The notes: generated from the sequence alone by a model not told the origin. A stretch of 64,000 nucleotides of DNA from Methylomonas subterranea (GCF_024505185.1 NZ_JANIBJ010000011.1:1-64000); one strand, 5' to 3'; positions 17,305 through 26,199 are shown, counted from the first letter of the stretch. Numbers and translations: made by a program.

Positions 17305-18243
17305 TCAACCCCGCTCCAACACCATCGCCACCGCCGCCGCGCGGGTCGAGACTCCCAGCTTTTCGAAAATGTGCTCCAGGTGTTTATTGACCGTGCGCGG
17401 GCTGCTATCCAGGATAATGCCGATTTCTTTATTGGTTTTGCCGCGCGCTATCCACATCAATATTTCCGCCTCGCGCGGGGTCAGTTTCAGTTTGCCGCGC
17501 AAGGTTTGCAGATCCCACTCGGCATTGCCGTCCGGCCGCCGCAGTAACAGCAGGTATTCATCCGGATGGCCGCAGGCGCTGATGCTGACAGCAAAACCCG
17601 GTAATACCGCATGCTCGGCGGATTCGTCCGCGCCGCTCCGGCGGTTTTGCTGCTGCCATTCTTGAAACCAATACAACAGCTTACCGGGTAACGGATCCTT
17701 GAGCCGCCAAGCCGCTTGCAAGTCTTGCCGGGCATTGAAATCCGCCAGCCAAGCCTCGCCGGCGGGCGTCAGCCAGTTCATGCGTCCGCCGCTATCCACC
17801 GACATGGCGGCGAACCCGCCTTCGGTCAGCAATTGTTCGGCGCGCCGCAGGTTGCGGGTCTGGCTCAAATGTACCTCGATGCGCGCCAGCACTTCGGCCG
17901 GCCGGATCGGTTTGACTATGTAATCCAGCGCGCCTTCGCCGAAGCCGCGCAGCAAATCGTCCAATTCGCTCAGGCCGGTCATGAACAGCACCGGAATGGC
18001 CGCGGTGGCCGGATCGGCCTTCAGCCGACCGCAGGTTTCAAAGCCGTCGATACCCGGCATCATCACGTCCAACAAAATGATATCCGGCTTGACGTATTGA
18101 ATCTGCTCCAGTGCCGCGCTGCCGTCGATGGCCACCAACACCCGGTAATTCGCCTCCGACAGCGTATCGGACAACAGCGCCAGATTGCCCGGCGTATCGT
18201 CGACTATCAATACCGTGCCGTTGTGTGCGGAAGAATCCATCAT
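17305..18243 (-). CDS. Response regulator, REC plus LuxR-type HTH
   Basis: The 312-residue protein has an N-terminal receiver domain (VLIVDDTPGN, phosphoacceptor in ILLDVMMPGIDG, lysine in YIVKPIRP). A middle segment (about residues 145-240) has a PAS-like opening. The C-terminal LuxR/FixJ helix-turn-helix reads LTPREAEILMWIARGKTNKEI and SPRTVNKHLEHIFEKLGV. Its start overlaps the end of the hybrid kinase gene (18240-18243), so the two form an operon and a cognate pair. Targets are not known. The urea-uptake genes beyond the kinase are the obvious candidates. Confidence 0.92.
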   Translation of the reverse strand: MMDSSAHNGTVLIVDDTPGNLALLSDTLSEANYRVLVAIDGSAALEQIQYVKPDIILLDVMMPGIDGFETCGRLKADPATAAIPVLFMTGLSELDDLLRGFGEGALDYIVKPIRPAEVLARIEVHLSQTRNLRRAEQLLTEGGFAAMSVDSGGRMNWLTPAGEAWLADFNARQDLQAAWRLKDPLPGKLLYWFQEWQQQNRRSGADESAEHAVLPGFAVSISACGHPDEYLLLLRRPDGNAEWDLQTLRGKLKLTPREAEILMWIARGKTNKEIGIILDSSPRTVNKHLEHIFEKLGVSTRAAAVAMVLERG

Positions 18244-21200
18244 TGTCGTGTCTCCTTATTTACGGGCATATCCAAACATTTCTTGATTTCGGCAATGCGA
18301 AAAGTATCGGCCAGTCCCTTCAGCTTGGCAAAAAAAGCCGCGTAACCCGGCTCCTCGCGGCTTAACTGCTCCAGCGTCAGTTTCAAGCCTTGCAGGTCGC
18401 CGATACGCACCAAATCCATGCAGGGCTGCAATATCGACGACGGCGGAATCTCGATGGCCGTGGTGCCGGGATGCCGTGGCGGCGGCGATGTATCCCGATA
18501 TTGCCAATCCAGCGCCAGATGCATTTTCAGCTTTTCCATCAATTCCTCTACATTGAGGGGTTTGGACAGAAAATCGGTGCAGCCGGCATTCAAGGCCACC
18601 AGCCGGTCGGCCGGATAGGCATTGGCGCTCAGTACCACCACAGGCATGTCCCAGCCTTGCTGGCGCAATTGAATGGCGGTTTCTATTCCGTCTATACCCG
18701 TCATGGAAATATCCAAAACAATCAAATCGGGCGGATTTTCGGCCACCTTAAGCAAGCATTCCTCGCCCGACCCCGCTTCGGCCAAATAAAACCCCAGAGG
18801 TTCCAATAAAGCCAGCAATAATTCCCTGTGTTCGCGCTGATCGTCCACCAGTAAAACTTTCCGCCGCCGGCCGGCATAGCCGACAATTTTACTGTCGCCG
18901 CCAAGCTCGGTTTCCGCGCCCAGGCTGGGCAGCAACAGCCGCACGCTGAATGTGGAGCCCTGCCCGGCCCGACTTTTCACGCTCAATTCGCCGCCCATCA
19001 ACTCGGTAATGATCTTGCTGATGGTCAAACCCAGGCCGCTGCCGGCTTCGGCGTTGCCGGTGGAACCGTTGACGCGGGTGAAGGGCTGGAAAATATTCTG
19101 CAACTGGCCCTCGTCTATACCGCTGCCGGTATCGACCACCTGAAAATTGGCCACCCCGCCGCTGTAACCGACGCGCAATATCACGTGGCCGTTGGCGGTA
19201 AATTTGACGGCGTTGCCGAGCAGGTTCATCAGGATCTGCCCTACCCGCTTTTCGTCGCCGCGTACCCGCTCCGGCAGTGTATTGACGAATTCGCACTTGA
19301 ACTCCAGGCCTTTCTGTTCGGCCTGAGCCTGAAAACTGTCCACCAGATGCCGGATAAAATCCGGAAAATTGAACGGATGGCTTTTCAACTCGAACTTGCG
19401 GGCTTCAATGCGGGCAATATCCAGAATATCCTCGACCAGCGCGCATAAATGCTCGCCGCTGCGTTTCAGGGTTTCCACGGCCCTGCGGCGGTTTTCCGGT
19501 ATCTCCGGGTCGTTGTGCAAGATGTGTGCATAGCCCAGAATGCTATTCAGCGGCGAGCGGATTTCATGACTCATGCTGGACAGAAACCGGCTCTTGGCTT
19601 GATTGGCGCTATCCGCCATCTTGATGGCCTGTTGCAGCTTGCTGTCGGTTGCCTTGTGGTTTTCGATTTCCAGCAACAACAATTGGGTTTGTCTGGCGCT
19701 TTCTTCGTGCGCCACCCGCCGGCTTTCCGCGCTCAGAATCAGCAGCCAGGTGCATAAACCGATAAACACCAGCAGCGCCGCGTAGATTTTGAAAAAGTTA
19801 TACAGCAACAGATCGAAGGCGGCCAAATCCCGTCGCACGCTCAATAAATCCTGATAATAAATGATGCTGATAAAAATCCCGGTCAGCACCGACAGAAACG
19901 AAAACATCAGACCAAAGCGCAGCAACCTGAGCCGGGCGTTCAGACTCATGCTCTTCGGCAAGAAGCGCCGGGCGAAGGCTTCCAGATAATCCTCGAAGCG
20001 ATAGCCGGTTTTACAGACGTCCAGGCAGCGGGCGTCCAGCGTGCAGCATAAAGAACAAATGCTGCCGGCATAGGCCGGACAATAAGCCATGTCCTCCTGC
20101 TCGAAGCGATTTTCGCAAATCGAACACTTGGCTTGCGCCTGGGCGGGATCCGCTTCCCGCTCGCGGGCCAAATAACGGCGCGACCGCGTCAGCCACGCCA
20201 CGCCGGGCGTCAGCATAAAAGCCAGACCCAGCGACATGAAGGCCGAAAACGCCTTGGGATAGTCGCCGAACAGGCCCACATACGCCAGTATGGAAATCAA
20301 GGAGGCCAGCGCGGTGGACAGAATGCCGACCGGATTCAGGTCGGTCAGATAGGCGCGCTTGAACTCGATGATTTTCGGACTGAGTCCGAGCGGCTTGTTG
20401 ATCATCAGTTCGGCCGCCACCGAGCCTATCCAGGCGATAGACATATTGGAAAACAGCCCCAGCACTTTTTCCAGGGCGCCGAAAACGCCGAACTCCATCA
20501 ACAACAAGGCGATCAACACATTGAACACCAGCCACACCACCCGGCCCGGATGGCTATGGGTCAGGCGCGAAAAAAAATTCGACCAGGCCAGCGAACCGGC
20601 GTAGGCATTGGTCACGTTGATTTTGATCTGGCTCAATACCACGAACAGCGTGGTGACCGCCAAGGCCCAGCGCGGATTGTCGAACAACTCGTTGTAGGCC
20701 ACCAGATACATCTGGGTAGGTTCGTGGGCATGTTCCGGGTTGATACCGTGCCGTATCGCCAGATGCGCCAACAGGGCTCCGGCCAGCTGGCGCATCACGC
20801 CGAACACCACCCAGCCCGGCCCGGCGGTCAGCATCGCCGCCCACCAGCGGAATTTGTTGGCGGGAGTTCTGTCCGGCAGAAAGCGCAGAAAATCCACCTG
20901 TTCGCCGATCTGCGCCACCATGGAAAACGCCACGGTAGCCGCGCCGCCGAACAGCAACCATTCAAAGCCCTGCCCGCTGCCGGCTATCCAGAAATAGCTT
21001 TCCAGGGTTTGCAGCGCTTCCGGCTCCCGCAGCGCCACCGCCACGTAGGGCGCGATCAACAACAACAGCCAGACCGGTTGCGTCCACAACTGCATGCGGC
21101 TGATGGTGGTGATGCCGAAGGTCACCAAGGGAATCACAATCGCCGCGCTGACCACGTGAGCCAGCCACAGCGGAATTTCGAAATACAGCTCCAGCGCCAG

Positions 21201-21617
21201 CGACATGATGGACGCTTCCAGGGCAAACAGCGTAAAGGTAAACGAGGCGTAAATCAGCGAGGTGACCGTGGAACCGATATACCCGAAGCCCGCGCTGCGG
21301 GTCAAAAGGTCCATGTCGATATGATAGGTGGCGGCGTAATAGCTGATCGGAAAGCTGGTAACGAATATCACCAATCCGACAATCAGAATGGCCCAAAAGG
21401 CGTTGGTAAAGCCGTAATTGATGGACAAAAAACCGCCTATGGCCTCCAACACCAGAAACGAGGTGGAACCGAACGCGGTATTGGCCACCTCGAACTCCGA
21501 CCACTTGCGGAAACTGCGCGGCGCGAAACGCAGGGCGTAATCCTCCAGGGTTTCGTTGGCGACCAGGGCGTTATAGTCACGGCGGATTTTGGTAATGTTT
21601 TGGTGGATGGTTTTCAT
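18240..21617 (-). CDS. Hybrid histidine kinase with N-terminal NCS1 permease domain
   Basis: The product is 1125 residues. Residues about 35-480 form a multi-helix NCS1 (purine/cytosine permease) domain (TAFGSTSFLVLEAIGG, SYYAATYHIDMDLLTRSAG). A cysteine-rich loop follows at about 498-535 (CSICENRF...CPAY...CSLCC...CLDVC), probably metal-binding, and then two more helices. The kinase core has an H-box (SSMSHEIRSPLNSILGY), N-box (LLGNAVKF) and G-box (DTGSGIDEG). A C-terminal receiver carries LIVLDISMTGIDG. It resembles in design CbrA, where an SSS transporter is fused to a kinase. The start at 21617 excludes upstream repeat DNA. It likely senses a nucleobase-like or ureide solute. Confidence 0.92.
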   Translation of the reverse strand: MKTIHQNITKIRRDYNALVANETLEDYALRFAPRSFRKWSEFEVANTAFGSTSFLVLEAIGGFLSINYGFTNAFWAILIVGLVIFVTSFPISYYAATYHIDMDLLTRSAGFGYIGSTVTSLIYASFTFTLFALEASIMSLALELYFEIPLWLAHVVSAAIVIPLVTFGITTISRMQLWTQPVWLLLLIAPYVAVALREPEALQTLESYFWIAGSGQGFEWLLFGGAATVAFSMVAQIGEQVDFLRFLPDRTPANKFRWWAAMLTAGPGWVVFGVMRQLAGALLAHLAIRHGINPEHAHEPTQMYLVAYNELFDNPRWALAVTTLFVVLSQIKINVTNAYAGSLAWSNFFSRLTHSHPGRVVWLVFNVLIALLLMEFGVFGALEKVLGLFSNMSIAWIGSVAAELMINKPLGLSPKIIEFKRAYLTDLNPVGILSTALASLISILAYVGLFGDYPKAFSAFMSLGLAFMLTPGVAWLTRSRRYLAREREADPAQAQAKCSICENRFEQEDMAYCPAYAGSICSLCCTLDARCLDVCKTGYRFEDYLEAFARRFLPKSMSLNARLRLLRFGLMFSFLSVLTGIFISIIYYQDLLSVRRDLAAFDLLLYNFFKIYAALLVFIGLCTWLLILSAESRRVAHEESARQTQLLLLEIENHKATDSKLQQAIKMADSANQAKSRFLSSMSHEIRSPLNSILGYAHILHNDPEIPENRRRAVETLKRSGEHLCALVEDILDIARIEARKFELKSHPFNFPDFIRHLVDSFQAQAEQKGLEFKCEFVNTLPERVRGDEKRVGQILMNLLGNAVKFTANGHVILRVGYSGGVANFQVVDTGSGIDEGQLQNIFQPFTRVNGSTGNAEAGSGLGLTISKIITELMGGELSVKSRAGQGSTFSVRLLLPSLGAETELGGDSKIVGYAGRRRKVLLVDDQREHRELLLALLEPLGFYLAEAGSGEECLLKVAENPPDLIVLDISMTGIDGIETAIQLRQQGWDMPVVVLSANAYPADRLVALNAGCTDFLSKPLNVEELMEKLKMHLALDWQYRDTSPPPRHPGTTAIEIPPSSILQPCMDLVRIGDLQGLKLTLEQLSREEPGYAAFFAKLKGLADTFRIAEIKKCLDMPVNKETRQ

Positions 21618-21624
21618 GTGTTTT

Positions 21625-21945
21625 TGTGTCGCTGTCGCGGCGAAGGTTTTAAGTCGGGTCTCGGCCCGACAACCGAATGACTTTTCTTTGCTTGGCCAAA
21701 GAAAAGTCACCAAAAGAAAGGCCACCCGGATTCCGCCTGATTCCTGTGCTTTTACGAAAACCATCCGTGGTTTTCGCCCTGCGGGCCAGCCTATCGGCTG
21801 TTCGAATTTGCTCCCGGCAAATTTGTCGCTTTTGACGAGGGTTTTCGAAGGACCGTCCCTGGCCCTGCGAAAACGAGCGGCATCCATGCCGCTCCCCTAT
21901 CGGGCCCTATTCGCCAAAAGTTGCGATGCTCGGGGCGGAATAAAA
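21625..21945 (+). repeat. Multi-hairpin repeat family 1, copy F (divergent)
   Basis: This copy opens with GTGTCGCTGTCGCGG, then GTCGGGTCTCGGCCCGAC, then the palindrome GACTTTTCTTTG/CAAAGAAAAGTC. It is longer and more diverged than the five copies around the urease genes. Its distal end (about 21923-21945, GATGCTCGGGGCGGAATA) matches the family end GTGCTCGGCGCGGCATA and lies inside the 3' part of the transposase gene on the other strand. Confidence 0.75.
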
Positions 21946-22345
21946 TGCAATCCATATGCCGGTCAAAATCGACTTCATCGCGAATTTGATGCTCCCAATA
22001 CCGGCGTTGCCATAAGGTCGATTCCCGATGTTTTCGTTTAGATGCGTTGATCCATTCGCCCCTCCGGTACGTATCACCACACGCCACGCTCACCTGCCGC
22101 TTGATCACGCTCCAACGGGTTGAATAATCCGCTTTGTCGCCCGGCAATGTCCAAATTGCATGCAAATGATCCGGCAACAAAACCCAGGCATCGATGGTAA
22201 ACGGCCGTTTGATGCGCGTGATGGCAATCGCCGTCCGCAAAGCCTCCCGTATCGGTTCATCGCATAAAATCGCCTGCCGCCGATACGTCACCACCGTGAA
22301 AAAATACGTTGCTCCTGGATTTTGCAAGCGGCGGTAACGGGACAT
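21791..22345 (-). CDS. REP-associated tyrosine transposase (RAYT), probably inactive
   Basis: The 184-residue product is a Y1/IS200-like RAYT: an opening YFFTVVTYRRQAIL, the HUH metal motif in LPDHLHAIWTLP (H60, H62), and LWQRRYWEHQIRDEVDFDRH. In the family the catalytic tyrosine lies in (V/M)DYIHxNPVKHG. Here the aligned residues read MDCILFRPEH, so cysteine 133 stands where the tyrosine should be and the NPVKHG block is absent. The last 50 residues are translated from the repeat on the opposite strand. These enzymes move or process REP hairpins as single-stranded DNA. This one looks decayed. Confidence 0.85.
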   Translation of the reverse strand: MSRYRRLQNPGATYFFTVVTYRRQAILCDEPIREALRTAIAITRIKRPFTIDAWVLLPDHLHAIWTLPGDKADYSTRWSVIKRQVSVACGDTYRRGEWINASKRKHRESTLWQRRYWEHQIRDEVDFDRHMDCILFRPEHRNFWRIGPDRGAAWMPLVFAGPGTVLRKPSSKATNLPGANSNSR

Positions 22346-22394
22346 TTTGGTTGTTAATTTTTGGTGGTTAAATCAGGATTTGCGGTTTTCCCCG

Positions 22395-22421
22395 CGTGGG
22401 CACAAAAAGCGTGTGCCCACC
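22395..22421. repeat. Short GTGGGCAC/GTGCCCAC palindrome
   Basis: A 27-bp inverted repeat, CGTGGGCAC...GTGTGCCCACC, lies about 50 bp upstream of the RAYT start. Related palindromes occur at 28240-28269, 34447-34478, 35102-35130, 37491-37518 and 39291-39323, mostly with a GTAGGGTGGGC flank. This is a common short REP-like family. Confidence 0.7.
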
Positions 22422-22457
22422 GGTTTCATGCTCGTTAGGAACGGAATCCTAATCAAC

Positions 22458-23213
22458 TCAGCGCCGTTCATGCCCAAAGGTGAAAATCACCGGATTGCCC
22501 TGGTTGTGTATGATGATCTCCTTTTTCAATTCTACATTGTTCGATTGCTCCACGGGCGCGGCCGCCGCGTTTCCGGCATGCGGAACCGGCACCGGCACTT
22601 CCTTTACCTCGACCCGTACATCCGGCATCCATTTGGGTTTGAACATACTGCCATGCGCCTGTTTTTGATTTTGCGGGCGCGGCAAATCTTCCAGCAAGTT
22701 CAGACAGGCGGTACTCAGCTGGTCCACCAATTTGTCGACGATGCGGGCCTGGCCGTTTTCCGGTCCGAGCGGGCGGGCGCTGAAAGTGGACTTGGCCTCG
22801 GCTAGCAATACCTCGCCGTCGATGCGCTGAAAAACGCATTCCACCGGCAAGACATCGGCCTTCTGGAAGTCCAAGGCCCGCGGGTCGGAATTACCGCTGG
22901 AAAAGGAAAAACCCACCGGGGTATCGCCGTGGGTTATTTCGCCGATGCGCGCCCGCAACAAATGGCTGTAAGGGCCGCTGTCCGGAAACGGATACTCCCA
23001 TTCCGCCAGATTGGCCCGCACCCGAGCGGCAATGTCGGAGGCGGACAATTCGAAACCGAACTGTCGCGGATCATCCGCCGCCAGCTCGAATTGAATAGCG
23101 CCGATGTTGTCGCCGCCGGCCGGCGTGTCGGCCAGGACGATGGCCGAGCTTAACAAGCCGGCCGACAAACCCAGCAGGGTCAAGCGCTTCATAAAGCAAA
23201 TCTTCATATTCAT
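22458..23213 (-). CDS. Secreted protein of unknown function near urea uptake genes
   Basis: The 251-residue precursor has a signal peptide (LTLLGLSAGLLSSAIVLA). Its mature domain includes ARVRANLAEWEYPFPDSGPYSHLLRARIGEI and a proline- and valine-rich C-terminal third (VEVKEVPVPVPHAG). I do not recognise the family. It is transcribed divergently from the porin that precedes urtA, across a 177-bp gap holding a perfect 16-bp palindrome, so joint regulation with urea uptake is likely. A periplasmic or envelope location is inferred from the signal. Confidence 0.75.
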   Translation of the reverse strand: MNMKICFMKRLTLLGLSAGLLSSAIVLADTPAGGDNIGAIQFELAADDPRQFGFELSASDIAARVRANLAEWEYPFPDSGPYSHLLRARIGEITHGDTPVGFSFSSGNSDPRALDFQKADVLPVECVFQRIDGEVLLAEAKSTFSARPLGPENGQARIVDKLVDQLSTACLNLLEDLPRPQNQKQAHGSMFKPKWMPDVRVEVKEVPVPVPHAGNAAAAPVEQSNNVELKKEIIIHNQGNPVIFTFGHERR

Positions 23214-23270
23214 TCTCCCTTAAGTTGCTTCGCACTGTACGTAAGGGGCGATTTTACAGCCATACGTCAA

Positions 23271-23286
23271 ATGACTGATCAGTCAT
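23271..23286. promoter_or_regulatory. Perfect 16-bp palindrome between divergent genes
   Basis: ATGACTGATCAGTCAT is a perfect two-fold palindrome about 105 bp before the porin start and 58 bp before the start of the divergent secreted gene. It has the form of a dimeric regulator operator. A possible binder is the LuxR-type response regulator at 17305-18243, but no direct evidence links them. Confidence 0.45.
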
Positions 23287-23390
23287 TCGCCCGATTGTGG
23301 AAAGCGTGCGCAAATTCAAAAATCTCCCCGACGTTTTCGAAAACAGATCGCCGAGCGCGGTTCTTTCAATCCAAAGTGAGGGGAATTCAG

Positions 23391-24632
23391 ATGAGTGGTT
23401 TCAAACAAACAGCAAGCCGATCAAACCGGCTGTGGAGCGGTGCGGCTTTGAGCGTGCTGGCGATGGGCCATATGGCCGACGCGCAAGCCGGCGCGACCTT
23501 CAAGATAGACGATACCAAATGGGTCAGCGTGGGCGCCGGCTTGCGTACCAGCTTTCGGGCCCAGGAAAGCGGGGCCGGCAGCAACTTCGAAAAATGGAAT
23601 AACGACTTCAATCTGGACAATATCCGCCTCTACATCAACGGCCAAATTCACAAATACCTGAAAGTGGAATTCAACACCGACTGCCAAACCTGCGGCAACG
23701 GCGGCGAGGTGCGGGTGCTGGATGCCATCGGTAAATTCGAGGTAAACCCTTACGCCAACTTGTGGGTGGGCCGCATGCTGGTGCCGGCCGAACGCCGGGA
23801 AATGAACGGTCCGTTCTACAGCGCCGTTTATAACATCTTCTCCGCCGGTACCCCGTTCGAACCCTCGGATTACAACTTGACGATCGGCCCGGACGGCAAT
23901 TCAGCCGGCTCCTTCGGCCGCGACGACGGTGTCACCTTCTGGGGCGCGGCCTTCGACGGTCGCCTGCAATACGCCGCCGGTTTTTTCCGCGGTTTACGCG
24001 GCGGCGCCAACGCCGATCACAACATTCTGTATGCCCAACGCGTGGCTTACAACTTTTGGGAGGTCGAGAAAAACCCGGGCTATTACACCTCCGGCACCTA
24101 TTACGGCACCGGCGGCGACATCCTGACCGTCGCCGTATCCAACCAGTATCAGGAAGACGGCGCCGGAACCACGGCGGCACCGGCCAACTTCCGCGGCACA
24201 ACCGCCGATATCCTGATGGAAAAAGTCTTGCCGGGCGGTGGAGTGGTCACATTCAACGGCGAGTACAAAAACTACGGCCTGTCCAACGGCTTCGGCCAGG
24301 CGGAGCGCGATGCCGCGGTCTCGTTTTCCGCCGGCACATTCGATATGTTCGAAGGCAACGCCTTCGACGTTAGCGGCATGTATCTGTTTCCGCAAAAAAT
24401 CGGCATCGGCCAGTTCCAGCCCTATCTGCGTTACGTCAACGTTGCGCCCACCACCAGTTCCACTCGGGAGGTTTACGAAGCCGGCATCAACTACGTCATA
24501 GATGGCCACAACGCCAGAATCACCGCGAGTTACCAATACGGCGACCTGCTAACCAAGGGCATCAATTATAAATCCACCGCGGCGGGCGAAGATGTCAGCC
24601 AGGTAATGGTCGGATTTCAGTGGCAGATTTAA
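23391..24632 (+). CDS. Outer-membrane porin of the urea uptake locus
   Basis: The 413-residue precursor starts at an ATG with a GAGGGGA ribosome site. It has a signal peptide ending near ADAQAGA, then alternating beta-strand segments (WVSVGAGLRTSFRAQ, IRLYINGQIHKYLKVEFN, LWVGRMLVPAERREMNG). The C-terminus VSQVMVGFQWQI is a typical beta-barrel signal. It sits 91 bp upstream of urtA on the same strand and probably passes urea or related small solutes through the outer membrane; that function is inferred from position. Confidence 0.8.
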   Translation: MSGFKQTASRSNRLWSGAALSVLAMGHMADAQAGATFKIDDTKWVSVGAGLRTSFRAQESGAGSNFEKWNNDFNLDNIRLYINGQIHKYLKVEFNTDCQTCGNGGEVRVLDAIGKFEVNPYANLWVGRMLVPAERREMNGPFYSAVYNIFSAGTPFEPSDYNLTIGPDGNSAGSFGRDDGVTFWGAAFDGRLQYAAGFFRGLRGGANADHNILYAQRVAYNFWEVEKNPGYYTSGTYYGTGGDILTVAVSNQYQEDGAGTTAAPANFRGTTADILMEKVLPGGGVVTFNGEYKNYGLSNGFGQAERDAAVSFSAGTFDMFEGNAFDVSGMYLFPQKIGIGQFQPYLRYVNVAPTTSSTREVYEAGINYVIDGHNARITASYQYGDLLTKGINYKSTAAGEDVSQVMVGFQWQI

Positions 24633-24674
24633 TGGCAACGGGGCGAAATCTTTCGTCCAGCCATGTTGAAAGAC

Positions 24675-24692
24675 GGGCGAAGCTATTCGCCC
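24675..24692. repeat. Hairpin between porin and urtA
   Basis: The perfect inverted repeat GGGCGAA-GCTA-TTCGCCC lies 31 bp before urtA. It may attenuate transcription between the porin and the transporter or be a short REP-type element. Confidence 0.5.
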
Positions 24693-24723
24693 CTACGATT
24701 TATCCTCACTTAGGACTACAACG

Positions 24724-26028
24724 ATGAAAATACTGAGCAACTCCTTCCGTAAACTGGCGACCGTCACGGCTTTATCCGCCGCATTGATCGGCAGCGCCAC
24801 CTCGGCGCGCGCCGAAGAAGACACCATCAAGGTCGGCGTACTGCACTCGCTGTCCGGCACCATGGCGATTTCCGAAACCACGTTGAAAGACACCATGCTG
24901 ATGTTGATTGACGAGCAGAACAAAAAAGGCGGCCTGCTGGGCAAAAAGCTGGAGGCGGTGGTGGTCGACCCTGCATCCAACTGGCCCTTGTTTGCCGAAA
25001 AAGCCCGCGAACTGCTGACCAAGGACAAGGTGGCCTCCATCTTCGGCTGCTGGACCTCCGTGTCGCGTAAATCGGTGTTGCCGGTCATCGAGGAATTGAA
25101 CGGCATCCTGTTTTATCCGGTGCAATACGAAGGCGAGGAATCCTCCAAAAACGTGTTCTATACCGGCGCCGCGCCCAACCAGCAAGCCATCCCGGCCGTC
25201 GATTATCTGATGAACGACCTGAAAGTGGAGCGCTGGATTCTGGCTGGTACCGATTACGTCTATCCGCGCACCACCAACAAGATTCTGGAAGCCTATTTGA
25301 AAGGCAAGGGCGTGAAGGATAAGGACATCATGATCAACTACACCCCGTTCGGTCACTCCGACTGGCAAAGCATCGTGGCCGACATCAAAAAGTTCGGTTC
25401 GGCCGGCAAGAAAACCGCCGTGGTTTCTACCATCAACGGCGATGCCAACATTCCGTTCTATAAGGAACTGGGTAACCAGGGCGTATCGGCACAGGACATT
25501 CCGGTGGTGGCGTTCTCGGTCGGCGAGGAAGAGTTGTCCGGCATGGACACCAAACCGCTGGTCGGTCACCTGGCGGCCTGGAACTACTTCATGAGCGTCG
25601 ATACCACCAAAAACGCCGCCTTCATTCAACAATGGAAGGACTACATCAAAGACCCCAAACGCGTCACCAACGATCCGATGGAAGCACATTACATAGGCTT
25701 CAACATGTGGGTGAAAGCGGTCGAGAAAGCCGGCACCACCGATCCGGACGCGGTACAAAAAGCCCTGATCGGGGTGGAATTCCCCAACCTGACCGGCGGT
25801 ATCGCCAAAATGCTGCCTAACCATCACATCAGCAAACCGGTGTTGATCGGCGAGATTCAGGACGACGGCCAGTTCGTCACGGTCTGGCAAACCAACAAGG
25901 TGGTGGATGGCGACGCTTGGTCCGACTTTTTGCCGGACAGCAAACCCATCATCGCCGACTGGACCGCGCCCATCAGCTGCGGCAACTACAACACCAAAAC
26001 CAAAAAGTGCTCGGGCCAGAATTACTAA
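24724..26028 (+). CDS. urtA: Urea ABC transporter, substrate-binding protein
   Basis: The 434-residue periplasmic protein has a signal peptide (LSAALIGSATSARA). It shows the Leu/Ile/Val-binding-like fold specialised for urea: IKVGVLHSLSGTMAISE, IFGCWTSVSRKSVLPV, and FYPVQYEGEESSKNVFYTGA. These phrases are diagnostic of UrtA. It delivers urea to the UrtBC permease. The porin precedes it and urtB follows after about 340 bp of repeat-bearing DNA. Confidence 0.96.
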   Translation: MKILSNSFRKLATVTALSAALIGSATSARAEEDTIKVGVLHSLSGTMAISETTLKDTMLMLIDEQNKKGGLLGKKLEAVVVDPASNWPLFAEKARELLTKDKVASIFGCWTSVSRKSVLPVIEELNGILFYPVQYEGEESSKNVFYTGAAPNQQAIPAVDYLMNDLKVERWILAGTDYVYPRTTNKILEAYLKGKGVKDKDIMINYTPFGHSDWQSIVADIKKFGSAGKKTAVVSTINGDANIPFYKELGNQGVSAQDIPVVAFSVGEEELSGMDTKPLVGHLAAWNYFMSVDTTKNAAFIQQWKDYIKDPKRVTNDPMEAHYIGFNMWVKAVEKAGTTDPDAVQKALIGVEFPNLTGGIAKMLPNHHISKPVLIGEIQDDGQFVTVWQTNKVVDGDAWSDFLPDSKPIIADWTAPISCGNYNTKTKKCSGQNY

Positions 26029-26086
26029 GGACTTCGTCGAAAATAAACTTCCGCGCCGTGTTCCCTTTCCCCATTTGAGGCTGGCG

Positions 26087-26199
26087 TAAAAGCTCCCTCT
26101 CCTTGCGGGAGAGGGTTGGGGTGAGGGGGTAAAATTAATAAGCCATTGTTTTATTTACCCTCGTCCTATTCTTCTCCCCGAGGGAGTAGGGACTGTTTC
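26087..26199. repeat. Dispersed repeat family 2, copy 2
   Basis: About 113 bp with the same layout as the copy at 10259: left palindrome CCCTCTCCTTGCGGGAGAGGG, AT-rich middle, right part CTTCTCCCCGAGGGAGTAGG, then ACTGTTT. It lies in the urtA-urtB gap. A separate short palindrome (GATGGGCGG...CCGCC-like, about 26289-26350) follows before urtB. Confidence 0.75.

Noticed and set aside
20133-21680. 515-codon open frame opposite the permease-kinase gene
   Set aside because: It is the antisense shadow of a well-supported coding region; the translation is glutamine- and arginine-rich without any family pattern.
21618-21887. N-terminal extension of the kinase to 1215 residues
   Set aside because: The extension translates repeat copy F; the ATG at 21617 gives a natural start before the NCS1 domain.
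23290-23320. Sigma-54 promoter upstream of the urea porin
   Set aside because: A TGG...GCGC stretch is present, but the GG to GC spacing is nine rather than ten bases and the flanks do not match the consensus.
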